Origin: Ignavibacteriales bacterium
GTDB taxonomy: Bacteria; Bacteroidota; Ignavibacteria; Ignavibacteriales; Melioribacteraceae
Direction of reading: 5' to 3'
NCBI GenBank assembly: GCA_027080245.1
Contig: JALWSN010000476.1
Coordinates: 1 to 13,175, forward strand
Length of the DNA stretch: 13,175 nucleotides
Below, piece after piece: positions 5,650 to 13,175 of the stretch. Each line of letters opens with the position of its first letter. Position 1 is the stretch's first letter. The notes below the pieces were generated by a model. It did not search any database. It saw nothing but the letters and a program-made list of their open reading frames with translations, and was not told the DNA's origin. Both the position numbers and the translations under genes were made by a program.

Positions 5650-8600
5650 TTAGTCAAGAACTTTTTTGAACTTAACGGTAAAAGTCGTTCCAACTCCTTT
5701 TTTGCTTTTAACGGAAATCTCTCCGTTGTTTATTTCCACGTATTGTTTAACCAAAGAGAGCCCCAGCCCGGTTCCTTCGAACTTCCGTGTGTAACCGGCT
5801 TCCTCTTGGCTAAACGGGTCGAATAGTCGCGGCAAAAATTCTTCCGCAATGCCAATTCCCGTGTCCACAATATCTACTACTATTTGATTATGCCCGTCGT
5901 CGTAAATCCTAACGGTTACGGTGCCTTTGTTAGTGTATTTAATTGCGTTTCCAATTAAATTAATAAATATTTGAGAAAGCGAAAACTTGTCCCCGCGAAC
6001 AGTTGGGTCTTTGGATTCGCAAATGTATTCCAATTTTAAATTTTTTCTTTTAGCTATCGCCATTAGTTCTTCGGTAATGTCTTTTAAAATTTGAATATTC
6101 AGATCAACTTCTTCGTAATTAGGCTCGTAAGCTCCCACCTGAACTTCCGCAGTGTGAATTAACAACTCGATTGTGTTTATTAATCTGTTCGAGCCGCGTT
6201 TGATGCTGTCGAAAATAATCCTTTGGTCTTCGCTTATTTTGTCGTAAAAATCTTCTTCCAGTAGTTGCGTAAAACTCATTATTGCGTTTAGCGGGGTTCG
6301 TATTTCGTGGGACATTTGCGCAAGGAACTCGGACTTCAATCTGTCCGATTTCTCCGCGGCTTCCTTTGCCTCGATTAAAGCCTTTTCGTACTTCACTGTG
6401 TCCGTTACGTCCCGTACTATTGTAAGCAGCGTGGAAGCGTCCACTTTTAAAATTCGTAATTCGAAATATCTTGATTCGCCTCTTAACTCTTCTTTGATTT
6501 TTAACGATTGGTAATTTTTCGTGAAGAAAGCCGAGCGAATGGCTTCCCTTATTTGTTCTTTCCATTTATTATTAAAAGCGGACTCGAGTTTGGAGCCAAT
6601 GTTAATTTTCTTTTTCAGAGCTTCGTCAAGATTTTCCGAATTAACAATGTTAAGGACAATTCCAGTCGGGGAAATTTCAATAATCGGGTCAGGCATCGAT
6701 CTCAAAATAGAACGGAATCTGTTTTGACTTTTACTTAGTTCCTCGAAAGCTATTTTAGTTTGGGTGATGTCCTCTATTACTCCCTCGTAATAAAGCGTTC
6801 TGCCATTTGCATCCTTAAACGCCTTGGCGCTTTCGCGGATAAAAATTTCCTTGCCGTCTTTCCTGCGCAGCTTTGTTTCGTAACCTTTTACAACCCCTTC
6901 CTTCTCTATTTTTTCAATGAAATCTTTCCTGTTGAAAACTATTGGTATGCTTTCGGATTCAAGATTGATGTTAATCAGCTCTTCTTTGCTTTTAAAACCC
7001 AGCATGTTCACCAGGGCCTGATTTACAAGGATGATCTTGCCATCGGGTGTAGTTCGGTAAATGCCCACGGTGTTGTTTTCGAACAAGCTTTTGTAACGTT
7101 CCTCGCTTTCCTTAAGCGCTTGCTGCGCTTTGTAATTTTCCGTGATGTCCTTTAAGGTCCCCACAAAGTAAGTTATTCCCTCGAGTTGGAAAGTTCCGAC
7201 GTGTAAGTTCGTAATAATTCTACCGCCGTTTTTATGAAGCAAGCGGAATACATATTCGCTTGGAACGCTCTCACCCCGCTCCCTACGCCGATGTCTTTCG
7301 ATTAGTATTGCTCTGTCTTCGGGCGCCACTATTTCCGTGTAGTTCCTTCCCAAAACCTCTTTTGCTTCGTAGCCGGTCATCATCAGGAATGCGCTGTTAA
7401 CATAAACAATCCTCTCGCCCCTTAGCATAAAGAGTCCGTCTTGAATGTTTTCAATTATCGTTTGGTATTTGATTTCCGAGGCTAACAAATCGGATTTTGT
7501 TTTTTCCTGCTCGGTGACGTCGTGAACGCCAACGTGGATGTAGTTGTTTTGATTTGTGTGAATGATGCTCAGGAACACTTCCACGGAACGTTCCTCTCCG
7601 TTGGAAAGTTTGTGTTTGCTACGGTAATTCGTGGGCATTGGCTTGGCTTTAATTAGCGCATAAATTTCGTCGAAAGATTTGTCGATATCGGAAAAGCTTT
7701 TGCCTTTTAATTCTTCCAACGTGTACCCGTAATATTCCACTGCGGAAAAATTTGCGTCGATTACTTTTTGTGTGGTAAAATCGATAAGAAGCAAAATTGC
7801 TTTGTTTTCCTTGAATATTTGCCGGTACTGCTCTTCGGATTCTTTAAGCTTTGCGGTGGCGTTTTCTATTTCCTCTTGCAGAAATGCTTCTCGCTGCGTT
7901 TTTACCATGTAAAAGGAGAAGGACAGAATAATCAATAGAATAAAAGCCGCCAATAAAGCCACAAACCACCAAGAGCGGTAAAAAGGTTCTTCGATTACAA
8001 TGTTGCCAATCCGCGTTGTTTTGCTCTGTATTCCGAAAAAGTTAATAGCTTTTACTTCGAAGCTGTATTTGCCGGCGGGTAAGTTCAGGTAACGAATATG
8101 GGGATCGCCGGAATTATTAAGGATAATCCAATCTTCGTCTTCGCCTATTAAACGCGCCTCGTAATATAAAGTAAAGGGGTATAACTGCGAATAGGATTTA
8201 AAGTGAAAAATCAATGAATTGTCGAAATAATTTAGCTTTAGTCCGCGGGTAAAATTGTGGCTTTTGAATTGGTTCGTTTCAACATAAGTAATAAAAACTT
8301 TAGGGGGATTTGTTTTGTGGAATTTGTCGAAACGGTAATCGAAAATCGAAACGCCCGCGTCCGTGCCGATCCAAACGTTGCCTTGCGGGTCGACCAAACC
8401 GGCGTCGCGGTTGATTTCCGCTCCGGCTAATCCCATTTTGGTTGAATAATGAATCAACGAGTTGCCGCTCCAACGGTAAACGCCTCTGTTGGTTCCAATC
8501 CATAAATCGCCGTTCCGCGCCTTAAGAATTAAATAAACGGAAGCGGCAATCCTCTGTCCGCTTAAAGTGGCGGCTTGCAGGGAATCCCCCTTGATGATTG

Positions 8601-10179
8601 CAAGACCGTAATAAGTTCCCACAAACTCGCCCCAGCGGGGGTCCTTGTAATAAGCGAAAACGTCGTTTAAGCGCGGTTTCGATTTTGAACTATAGCGCCG
8701 CCATTCTCTTAAGTTGCTCGATATTAAAACCCCTCCGTTATGAGTAACAATTACTACTTCGCCCCGATGGTTAATAAACGCCTTTCTAAAGAAAACGTTC
8801 GGCTGCTTTTTGGAAATTATTTTTTTTAATTTTCCGCTTGTTAAGTTGTAATCAAAAAGGCTTTTGGAAGTTAAAAGGAATATTTTGTTACCTCTGCCCG
8901 TTACCGAATAAGCAAAATTTTCTTTTATTTTATCGAACCACTTGACGCCGGTTTTCTCGCTCCATGTTCCGAAACCTTTATTCGTTGCTGCAAACCATAA
9001 ACGACCGAATTTGTCCGCGTAAGTGTCTATTACAATATTGTTTTCCAATTCCTTTACTAAGTAAGTTTTAAACTTGTTAGTTTTGTAATTGCAAACAACG
9101 AACTTATTTTTTGTGGTGATTAAAACCTTATTCGAATCCAATTGTGAGATGGAAGAAACATTAATGCAATTAGCGGGCAAGTTGCCAAAGCTTCGGAAAG
9201 CTAACGAATTTATTTTTGCCACGCCGTAGTAATACGCAATCCAGATGTTTTTTTCTCTGTCGATTAAAATTCTGTAAGCGCCGTTAATTGGTTTGGTAAA
9301 TTTTTGAGTAAGATTAATTAATTCGTGTTTCCGGGAATCGTAAGCGAAGAGGGACTTGCTGTCGCCAAATAAAATCAATCCGAAATATTCTTTCGACAAA
9401 TCGAAAAATCTGTGATTTTCCCCGCTGATATTGAAGCTATCCTCAACGAGCCTGATTTTATTGGCTTTTATTTTGTACAACGCTTTTTGAGTCAATAACC
9501 ACAACGGTTTGCCGGTTTTCTCGTCGAGCGTTATTTTTAATACGTTGAATCCCCTGTATTCTTTAAGTTTTTTTAACTTGAAATTTTTGAAAATTTGAAT
9601 TCCCTTGTCGGTGCAAAGGTAGAGTTCGTTGTTGCGCTTTACAATTGAATTAATCCTGTTGTCAATTAAACCGTTTTTAACGTTTAATTTAACCCAATGT
9701 TTTCCTTTTAGGTAAAGCAGCCCTTCGCCATGGATTGCGACAACGGGAACGTCGACGTTGCCGTCTTGAAGAATTTCAAATCCGGAAATCCAGGAAGGGC
9801 GAGGCCAACCGCCCGTTAACTTGCTTGCTAATCGCCAATTGTTATTCTTAAAATAAGAGACGTGCGGGTTGGACAAATTTCCCAACGCCCAAACCGTTCC
9901 TTTTCGGTCTATTGCAATTCGTGCAATCGAATTATTTGCCAGTCCGTTTTCAGCGTCGTAAACGCGCCATTCAATTCCGTCGAACAAACCGATTCCGTTG
10001 CGGCTCGAAATCCAAATTCTGCCGAGGGAATCCTGCTTGATGTCGTTAATTTCCGTTCCGGGCAGCCCGTCTTCCGGAGTGAAATTTTTACTACGGTAAA
10101 CTTGCCCGAAAATTGTTTGCAACGTTAACGCCGCCGCAAACAATATGCCTTGCGCGATATGTTTGTAATTTGTTTTCAC
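5650..10179 (-). CDS. Large sensor histidine kinase: propeller, Y_Y_Y, TM, four PAS domains, HisKA and HATPase
   Basis: The product is 1509 residues. Residues 1-25 are a signal peptide. Residues 30-620 hold two-component-regulator propeller repeats, for example GRIWISSRNGIGLFDG at 53-68, GDLWIGTNRGVYRWSG at 557-572 and NVWIGTDAGVSIFD at 601-614. A Y_Y_Y domain spans about 645-730 and one membrane helix 737-758. Four PAS domains follow at roughly 781-893, 901-1017, 1023-1143 and 1151-1264. The kinase core has HEIRTP with phospho-acceptor His1291, an N box with Asn1411, DTGIGI at 1439-1444, an F box FDPF at 1453-1456 and GTGLGL at 1469-1474, all intact. It probably senses an external ligand through the propeller and passes phosphate to an unlinked response regulator. 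There is no receiver or AraC-type domain, unlike Bacteroides hybrid sensors. The start is GTG: an in-frame stop lies directly upstream, no Met occurs before 758, and the leader has no ribosome site. Confidence 0.93.
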   Translation of the reverse strand: MKTNYKHIAQGILFAAALTLQTIFGQVYRSKNFTPEDGLPGTEINDIKQDSLGRIWISSRNGIGLFDGIEWRVYDAENGLANNSIARIAIDRKGTVWALGNLSNPHVSYFKNNNWRLASKLTGGWPRPSWISGFEILQDGNVDVPVVAIHGEGLLYLKGKHWVKLNVKNGLIDNRINSIVKRNNELYLCTDKGIQIFKNFKLKKLKEYRGFNVLKITLDEKTGKPLWLLTQKALYKIKANKIRLVEDSFNISGENHRFFDLSKEYFGLILFGDSKSLFAYDSRKHELINLTQKFTKPINGAYRILIDREKNIWIAYYYGVAKINSLAFRSFGNLPANCINVSSISQLDSNKVLITTKNKFVVCNYKTNKFKTYLVKELENNIVIDTYADKFGRLWFAATNKGFGTWSEKTGVKWFDKIKENFAYSVTGRGNKIFLLTSKSLFDYNLTSGKLKKIISKKQPNVFFRKAFINHRGEVVIVTHNGGVLISSNLREWRRYSSKSKPRLNDVFAYYKDPRWGEFVGTYYGLAIIKGDSLQAATLSGQRIAASVYLILKARNGDLWIGTNRGVYRWSGNSLIHYSTKMGLAGAEINRDAGLVDPQGNVWIGTDAGVSIFDYRFDKFHKTNPPKVFITYVETNQFKSHNFTRGLKLNYFDNSLIFHFKSYSQLYPFTLYYEARLIGEDEDWIILNNSGDPHIRYLNLPAGKYSFEVKAINFFGIQSKTTRIGNIVIEEPFYRSWWFVALLAAFILLIILSFSFYMVKTQREAFLQEEIENATAKLKESEEQYRQIFKENKAILLLIDFTTQKVIDANFSAVEYYGYTLEELKGKSFSDIDKSFDEIYALIKAKPMPTNYRSKHKLSNGEERSVEVFLSIIHTNQNNYIHVGVHDVTEQEKTKSDLLASEIKYQTIIENIQDGLFMLRGERIVYVNSAFLMMTGYEAKEVLGRNYTEIVAPEDRAILIERHRRRERGESVPSEYVFRLLHKNGGRIITNLHVGTFQLEGITYFVGTLKDITENYKAQQALKESEERYKSLFENNTVGIYRTTPDGKIILVNQALVNMLGFKSKEELININLESESIPIVFNRKDFIEKIEKEGVVKGYETKLRRKDGKEIFIRESAKAFKDANGRTLYYEGVIEDITQTKIAFEELSKSQNRFRSILRSMPDPIIEISPTGIVLNIVNSENLDEALKKKINIGSKLESAFNNKWKEQIREAIRSAFFTKNYQSLKIKEELRGESRYFELRILKVDASTLLTIVRDVTDTVKYEKALIEAKEAAEKSDRLKSEFLAQMSHEIRTPLNAIMSFTQLLEEDFYDKISEDQRIIFDSIKRGSNRLINTIELLIHTAEVQVGAYEPNYEEVDLNIQILKDITEELMAIAKRKNLKLEYICESKDPTVRGDKFSLSQIFINLIGNAIKYTNKGTVTVRIYDDGHNQIVVDIVDTGIGIAEEFLPRLFDPFSQEEAGYTRKFEGTGLGLSLVKQYVEINNGEISVKSKKGVGTTFTVKFKKVLD

Positions 10180-10237
10180 TTAAGTTGAAATTTGATGTTT
10201 AAATTTAATCATATTTAAAAAAAACAACACTTTAATT

Positions 10238-10245
10238 CAAAAATA
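10238..10245 (-). promoter_or_regulatory. Possible -7 element for the sensor kinase gene
   Basis: On the minus strand TATTTTTG matches the TAnnTTTG consensus. It would give a leader of about 50 nt before the GTG at 10179. The upstream TTTG is not conserved (TTTT at the expected spacing), so the call is weak. Confidence 0.3.
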
Positions 10246-10447
10246 TTTTTGACAATTACGACTTAAAATCGCTTTCGATTTGATGACCTGGATTTGAAAA
10301 GCCTTGTAAGATTAAGCTAAAAACTTTAATCTTTAATAGCTCCCCGGAAGAATTGAAATAATCCGCCCCTCCACGATAATTAAAGCCGCTACTTTGCCTT
10401 TTGTATTTCCCGAAACTTAAATTTTTCTAAAAACGAGGTTTCGTTTT

Positions 10448-10478
10448 TTTGAAATAATTTAAAAAATAAATAGGTTTA
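10448..10478 (+). promoter_or_regulatory. Bacteroidota-type promoter for the glmU-nagB operon
   Basis: TTTG (10448-10451), exactly 19 bp, then TAGGTTTA (10471-10478). This matches the TTTG-N19-TAnnTTTG pattern known from Bacteroidota primary sigma factors except for the last base. The ATG at 10532 would have a leader of about 45 nt. Confidence 0.55.
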
Positions 10479-10531
10479 CAGCTTAATCGCAAATAATTTA
10501 GGCATTGTTCAAAAAAGAGAGAGTGAGAAAA

Positions 10532-11803
10532 ATGAAAAAAGCCATCCTATTATTTGAAGACGAATTTGTAAAAAATCTTTTTCCGCTTACCTTAACCCGC
10601 CCCGTTTACGATTTGCGTTGCGGCATTTTAACAATTAAAGAAAAAATCGAACTGGAATTTCCGGAAGCGGAATTAATCCTTCATTCAAGGGACTACCTAA
10701 CCGAAACGTTAAAACTAAAATACCCGCGGGTTTTTGTTAACAAATTGCCCGACGATGTAGAAGAATTCCTTTTAATAAACGGCGCAGTTTTGCCGGATGG
10801 CAATTTGAAAAACTTATTCGAACTTGCAAATCCGGAGGAAGCGGCTTTCGTGAACAACGGTAGGCTTGTAGCGGCTAAAATCAAAGCCAACGGAGCCCTT
10901 GAAATTGGAAGCCTAATAAAATCAATGGTAACGGCAGGCGCATTCAAGGATATTCCTCAAAAAAAGCTTGACGTAAAATTAGCTCTCTACCCGTGGGATT
11001 TAGTCAATAATAACGGGGCACAAATAAGGTCGGACTTCGAAAAGCTTGTAAATAAAGGGGAAAATAACATCCTCGGAAAAATTTACGACGGAGTTCATTT
11101 GGTAAACGAAAGTGAAATATTCATTGACGAAGGCGCTAAAATCAAACCCGGTGCGGTAATCGACGCAGAAGAGGGTCCTGTGTTTATTGGCAAAAACGCA
11201 ACGATATTCCCCAACGCCGTAATTGAAGGACCTTGTTACATTGGCGAGGGAAGCAAAATTAAAACAGGCGCTAAAATTTACGAGAACACAAGCATTGGAC
11301 CCGTTTGCAAAGTAGGCGGAGAAGTTGAAGAATCGATTATTCATTCTTATTCCAACAAACAGCACGACGGATTTTTAGGGCATGCCTATTTGGGCCAGTG
11401 GGTGAACCTTGGCGCCGACACCAACAACAGCGACCTAAAAAACAATTACGGCAACGTTCGCGTTTACATTAACGACGAGCCAATCGACAGCGGCTCGATG
11501 TTTGTTGGCTTAACCATGGGCGACCATTCCAAAAGCTCTATTAATACTATGTTTAACACCGGCACGGTTGTCGGCGTTTGTGCTAATGTTTTCGGCGCGG
11601 GCTTCCCGGAAAAATATGTGCCTTCTTTTACGTGGGGCTTTGGTCCGGGGATGAAAACTTACCGCCTCGAGAAAAGTTTTGAAGTTGCCGAAAGAGTAAT
11701 GGCGCGTAGAAATGTGCCGTTTACGGAGGCGGACAAAAACTTGTTCCGGAAAATTTTCGAATTAACAAAACACGAGAGAGAGAAAAGAAAACTAACAGAA
11801 TGA
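10532..11803 (+). CDS. GlmU-family UDP-GlcNAc pyrophosphorylase / acetyltransferase, alternative FCB-type
   Basis: The product is 423 residues. It opens AILLFEDEFVKNLFPLTLTRPVYDLRCGILTIKEK, the signature of the alternative bacterial GlmU family common in Bacteroidota and relatives. This replaces the usual LAAGxGTRM nucleotide loop. Residues about 180-375 are a left-handed beta-helix of hexapeptide repeats (IFIDEGAKIKPGAVI; VFIGKNATIFPNAVIEG). The conserved acyltransferase stretch GHAYLGQWVNLGADTNNSDLKNNYG is at 283-307. Expected activity: acetylate glucosamine-1-phosphate and transfer UMP, yielding UDP-GlcNAc for peptidoglycan and lipid A. The frame is open from a TTG at 10505, but the ATG at 10532 follows a GAGAGAGTGAG ribosome site and is where the family homology begins. 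nagB follows after 16 bp. Whether both catalytic steps occur in this family is known only by inference. Confidence 0.87.
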   Translation: MKKAILLFEDEFVKNLFPLTLTRPVYDLRCGILTIKEKIELEFPEAELILHSRDYLTETLKLKYPRVFVNKLPDDVEEFLLINGAVLPDGNLKNLFELANPEEAAFVNNGRLVAAKIKANGALEIGSLIKSMVTAGAFKDIPQKKLDVKLALYPWDLVNNNGAQIRSDFEKLVNKGENNILGKIYDGVHLVNESEIFIDEGAKIKPGAVIDAEEGPVFIGKNATIFPNAVIEGPCYIGEGSKIKTGAKIYENTSIGPVCKVGGEVEESIIHSYSNKQHDGFLGHAYLGQWVNLGADTNNSDLKNNYGNVRVYINDEPIDSGSMFVGLTMGDHSKSSINTMFNTGTVVGVCANVFGAGFPEKYVPSFTWGFGPGMKTYRLEKSFEVAERVMARRNVPFTEADKNLFRKIFELTKHEREKRKLTE

Positions 11804-11819
11804 AAATCCAGGAGGAGAG

Positions 11820-12635
11820 ATGAGAGTAATCATTCAACCAAATTACCAGCTTGTTTCCAAATGGGCGGCTAATTACGTAGCCCGCAGAATATTGGAATTC
11901 AAACCAACGGCTAAGAAACCCTTTGTTCTAGGGCTTCCCACGGGTTCGTCGCCAATAGGAATGTACAAGGAATTAATTAAACTTAACAAGAAAGGCGTTG
12001 TTTCCTTCCGTAACGTCGTAACTTTTAACATGGACGAATACGTTGGTTTACCCGAGGATCACCCCGAAAGTTACCATTCGTTCATGTGGAACAATTTCTT
12101 TAAGCACATCGACATTCAAAAAAAGAACGTTAACATTTTGAACGGCAACGCAAAGGATTTGGACAAGGAATGCGCGCGCTACGAAAAGAAAATCAAATCC
12201 TACGGAGGAATTCGTTTGTTTGTAGGAGGAATTGGACCGGACGGACACATTGCTTTCAACGAACCGGGCTCGTCGCTTAGTTCGCGCACGCGCGTAAAAA
12301 CTTTAACTCAGGATACTATTATTGCCAATTCCCGATTTTTCGAAAACGACGTTAACAAAGTTCCCAAAACAGCTTTAACCGTTGGCGTTGGCACTGTTCT
12401 GGATTCGGATGAGGTAATGATTATTATTAGCGGGCACAACAAGGCTCGCGCGCTGGCTAAGGTTGTGGAAGAAGGCGTTAATCATATGTGGACGGTAAGC
12501 GCATTGCAGCTTCATCCAAAAGGCATTATTGTTTGCGACGACGATTCGACAATTGAATTAAAAGTAGGCACTGTTAATTATTTCAAAGATATTGAAAAGG
12601 ACAACCTACCGCCCGAAAGTCTGTTGAAAGCGTGA
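11820..12635 (+). CDS. nagB: Glucosamine-6-phosphate deaminase
   Basis: The product is 271 residues, close to Escherichia coli NagB (266). It converts glucosamine-6-phosphate to fructose-6-phosphate and ammonia. Motifs run in order: GLPTGSSPIGMYKEL (38-52) binding the phosphate, FNMDEYVGL (69-77) with Asp72, and GGIGPDGHIAFNEPGSS (136-152) with Asp141, His143 and Glu148. The residues match the catalytic set of E. coli at identical numbers. An AGGAGGAG ribosome site, the strongest in the window, lies 4-5 nt before the ATG. Co-transcription with a GlmU pairs a salvage or reversal step with UDP-GlcNAc synthesis at the hexosamine branch point. The residues of the GlcNAc-6-P allosteric pocket were not checked. 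A strong terminator follows. Confidence 0.95.
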   Translation: MRVIIQPNYQLVSKWAANYVARRILEFKPTAKKPFVLGLPTGSSPIGMYKELIKLNKKGVVSFRNVVTFNMDEYVGLPEDHPESYHSFMWNNFFKHIDIQKKNVNILNGNAKDLDKECARYEKKIKSYGGIRLFVGGIGPDGHIAFNEPGSSLSSRTRVKTLTQDTIIANSRFFENDVNKVPKTALTVGVGTVLDSDEVMIIISGHNKARALAKVVEEGVNHMWTVSALQLHPKGIIVCDDDSTIELKVGTVNYFKDIEKDNLPPESLLKA

Positions 12636-12689
12636 TCGCCGAAACGCCTTGATTTCATTGACTTAAACGGTGGGTAGAAGCTTAAACAC

Positions 12690-12726
12690 AAATAGGGATT
12701 GCATTATTTGCAATCCCTATTTTTTC
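12690..12726 (+). terminator. Intrinsic terminator of the glmU-nagB operon
   Basis: A perfect 14-bp stem (12690-12703 with 12709-12722) around a TTATT loop, running into a T tract (12721-12725). The stem includes ATAGGGATTGCA and its reverse complement. It lies 54 bp after the nagB stop codon. Confidence 0.92.
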
Positions 12727-13175
12727 TGAAATTTTTCCAATGGGATGTAACCGCCTTTTGTTGAATTTTCACTCCTGTCCGAAATGCATTGCTATTTAAT
12801 TTATTTTGAACAGATGTGACTCATTTCTTTTTCCCCACCAAGACAGTTACAAGCTATTAGCGTTCAGGAAATAATTTTTCTTTGCACTAATCCTTTACAC
12901 GCTCTGTAAAACTTCTTCTGACTTTGCGTAGCGCCGCTTTCGATTCCCTCGCAAAGAACACAAAGAGCACAAAGTCTGATTTAAATGGTAAATGTCAGAA
13001 AAATTACAAACGATTGATTGACTAAGAAACTGAATGACAAAAATAGAAAGGAGATTTCAGGACTGAAATACTTTTGAGTTATGAATGAGTTAGAAGAAAA
13101 GACATTTACTGCAACTTGTTACTTACGACTTATTCCTTAAGACTTCCAAACCACCTCAACCCAAACCCTTTCCCC
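12727..13175. other. Right-end intergenic region without a convincing gene
   Basis: About 450 bp with only very short frames. The one recognisable structure is a 9-bp-period run (12951-12976), annotated separately. A 19-codon frame near 13081 lacks a ribosome site at sensible distance and homology, so it is not called. Confidence 0.6.
12920..12976. repeat. Short intergenic repeat: three 9-bp CAAAGA-type units with an inverted partner
   Basis: GCAAAGAAC (12951-12959), ACAAAGAGC (12960-12968) and ACAAAGTC (12969-12976) repeat with 9-bp period. Upstream, CTTTGCG (12922-12928) is the exact reverse complement of CGCAAAG (12950-12956), and GACTTTG (12920-12926) of CAAAGTC (12970-12976). Runs like this recur in intergenic DNA of various bacterial genomes. 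Function is unknown. Confidence 0.5.

Larger units (their letters stand above)
10180..10504. other. Divergent intergenic region between the sensor kinase and the amino-sugar operon
   Basis: 325 bp of very AT-rich DNA with no open frame worth calling. It contains a candidate promoter for each flanking operon (10238-10245 minus; 10448-10478 plus) and a small perfect dyad, AAATCG (10266-10271) and CGATTT (10276-10281), around CTTT. That dyad could be an operator or chance in AT-rich sequence. Confidence 0.6.

Noticed and set aside
6119..6565. 148-codon minus-strand frame inside the kinase gene
   Set aside because: Shadow frame within the PAS4/HisKA coding region, composition of a frameshifted read, no homology.
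10249..10254. TTGACA as a plus-strand -35 box for the glmU operon
   Set aside because: No -10-like sequence at 16-18 bp spacing, and it lies nearly 280 bp from the start codon.
13081..13140. 19-codon frame MNELEEKTF... near the right end
   Set aside because: Very short, no properly spaced ribosome site, no recognisable domain.
13141..13175. C/A-rich stretch at the right edge as a third copy of the CCTAAAC tract
   Set aside because: It lacks the CTAAAC unit; similarity is only in base composition.

Overview
This AT-rich window looks like the chromosome of a free-living bacterium of the Fibrobacterota-Chlorobiota-Bacteroidota (FCB) group, most plausibly an Ignavibacteria-type lineage. The evidence is indirect. 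There is a GlmU of the alternative Bacteroidota-type family, a very large sensor kinase with a two-component-regulator propeller and Y_Y_Y domain, a secreted YwqK/MORN-variant protein, and TAnnTTTG-like promoter elements ahead of several genes. No rRNA or other marker gene fixes the lineage. I saw no tRNA, rRNA, CRISPR array, transposase or integrase.

Region 1 (1-2902, minus strand) is a tight five-gene sulfur-related operon. In transcription order it holds a MerR-type regulator with a cysteine-rich effector domain, a sulfide:quinone oxidoreductase-like flavoprotein, a DUF1641 protein, a DsrC/TusE-family sulfur carrier that keeps only the penultimate cysteine, and the first 40 codons of a DsrE-like protein cut by the window edge. 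Gaps are 28, 1, 16 and 20 bp. A 22-bp imperfect dyad just upstream of the regulator is the obvious operator candidate. The likely theme is reactive-sulfur sensing, sulfide or persulfide oxidation, and hand-off of sulfane sulfur to protein carriers.

Region 2 (3088-3810) is a small type II toxin-antitoxin cassette: a ribbon-helix-helix antitoxin and a RelE/ParE toxin. Its promoter contains a near-perfect 21-bp palindrome. The cassette is bracketed by two copies of a telomere-like CCTAAAC-type tract that share a 24-bp exact direct repeat.

Region 3 (3860-5598, plus strand) is a two-gene unit of a membrane-anchored thioredoxin-like protein followed 1 bp later by a secreted protein of about 17 MORN-variant repeats. 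Region 4 (5650-10179, minus) is one 1509-residue sensor histidine kinase: exported propeller, Y_Y_Y, one membrane segment, four PAS domains and an intact kinase core, with no receiver or DNA-binding domain and no response regulator in the window.

Region 5 (10448-12726, plus) is an amino-sugar operon: a FCB-type promoter, alternative GlmU, glucosamine-6-phosphate deaminase (nagB) and a strong intrinsic terminator. The last roughly 450 bp hold no convincing gene, only a short 9-bp-period repeat. The most notable candidate for an under-described system is the regulator-flavoprotein-DUF1641-DsrC-DsrE sulfur operon. The bracketed toxin-antitoxin cassette comes second.
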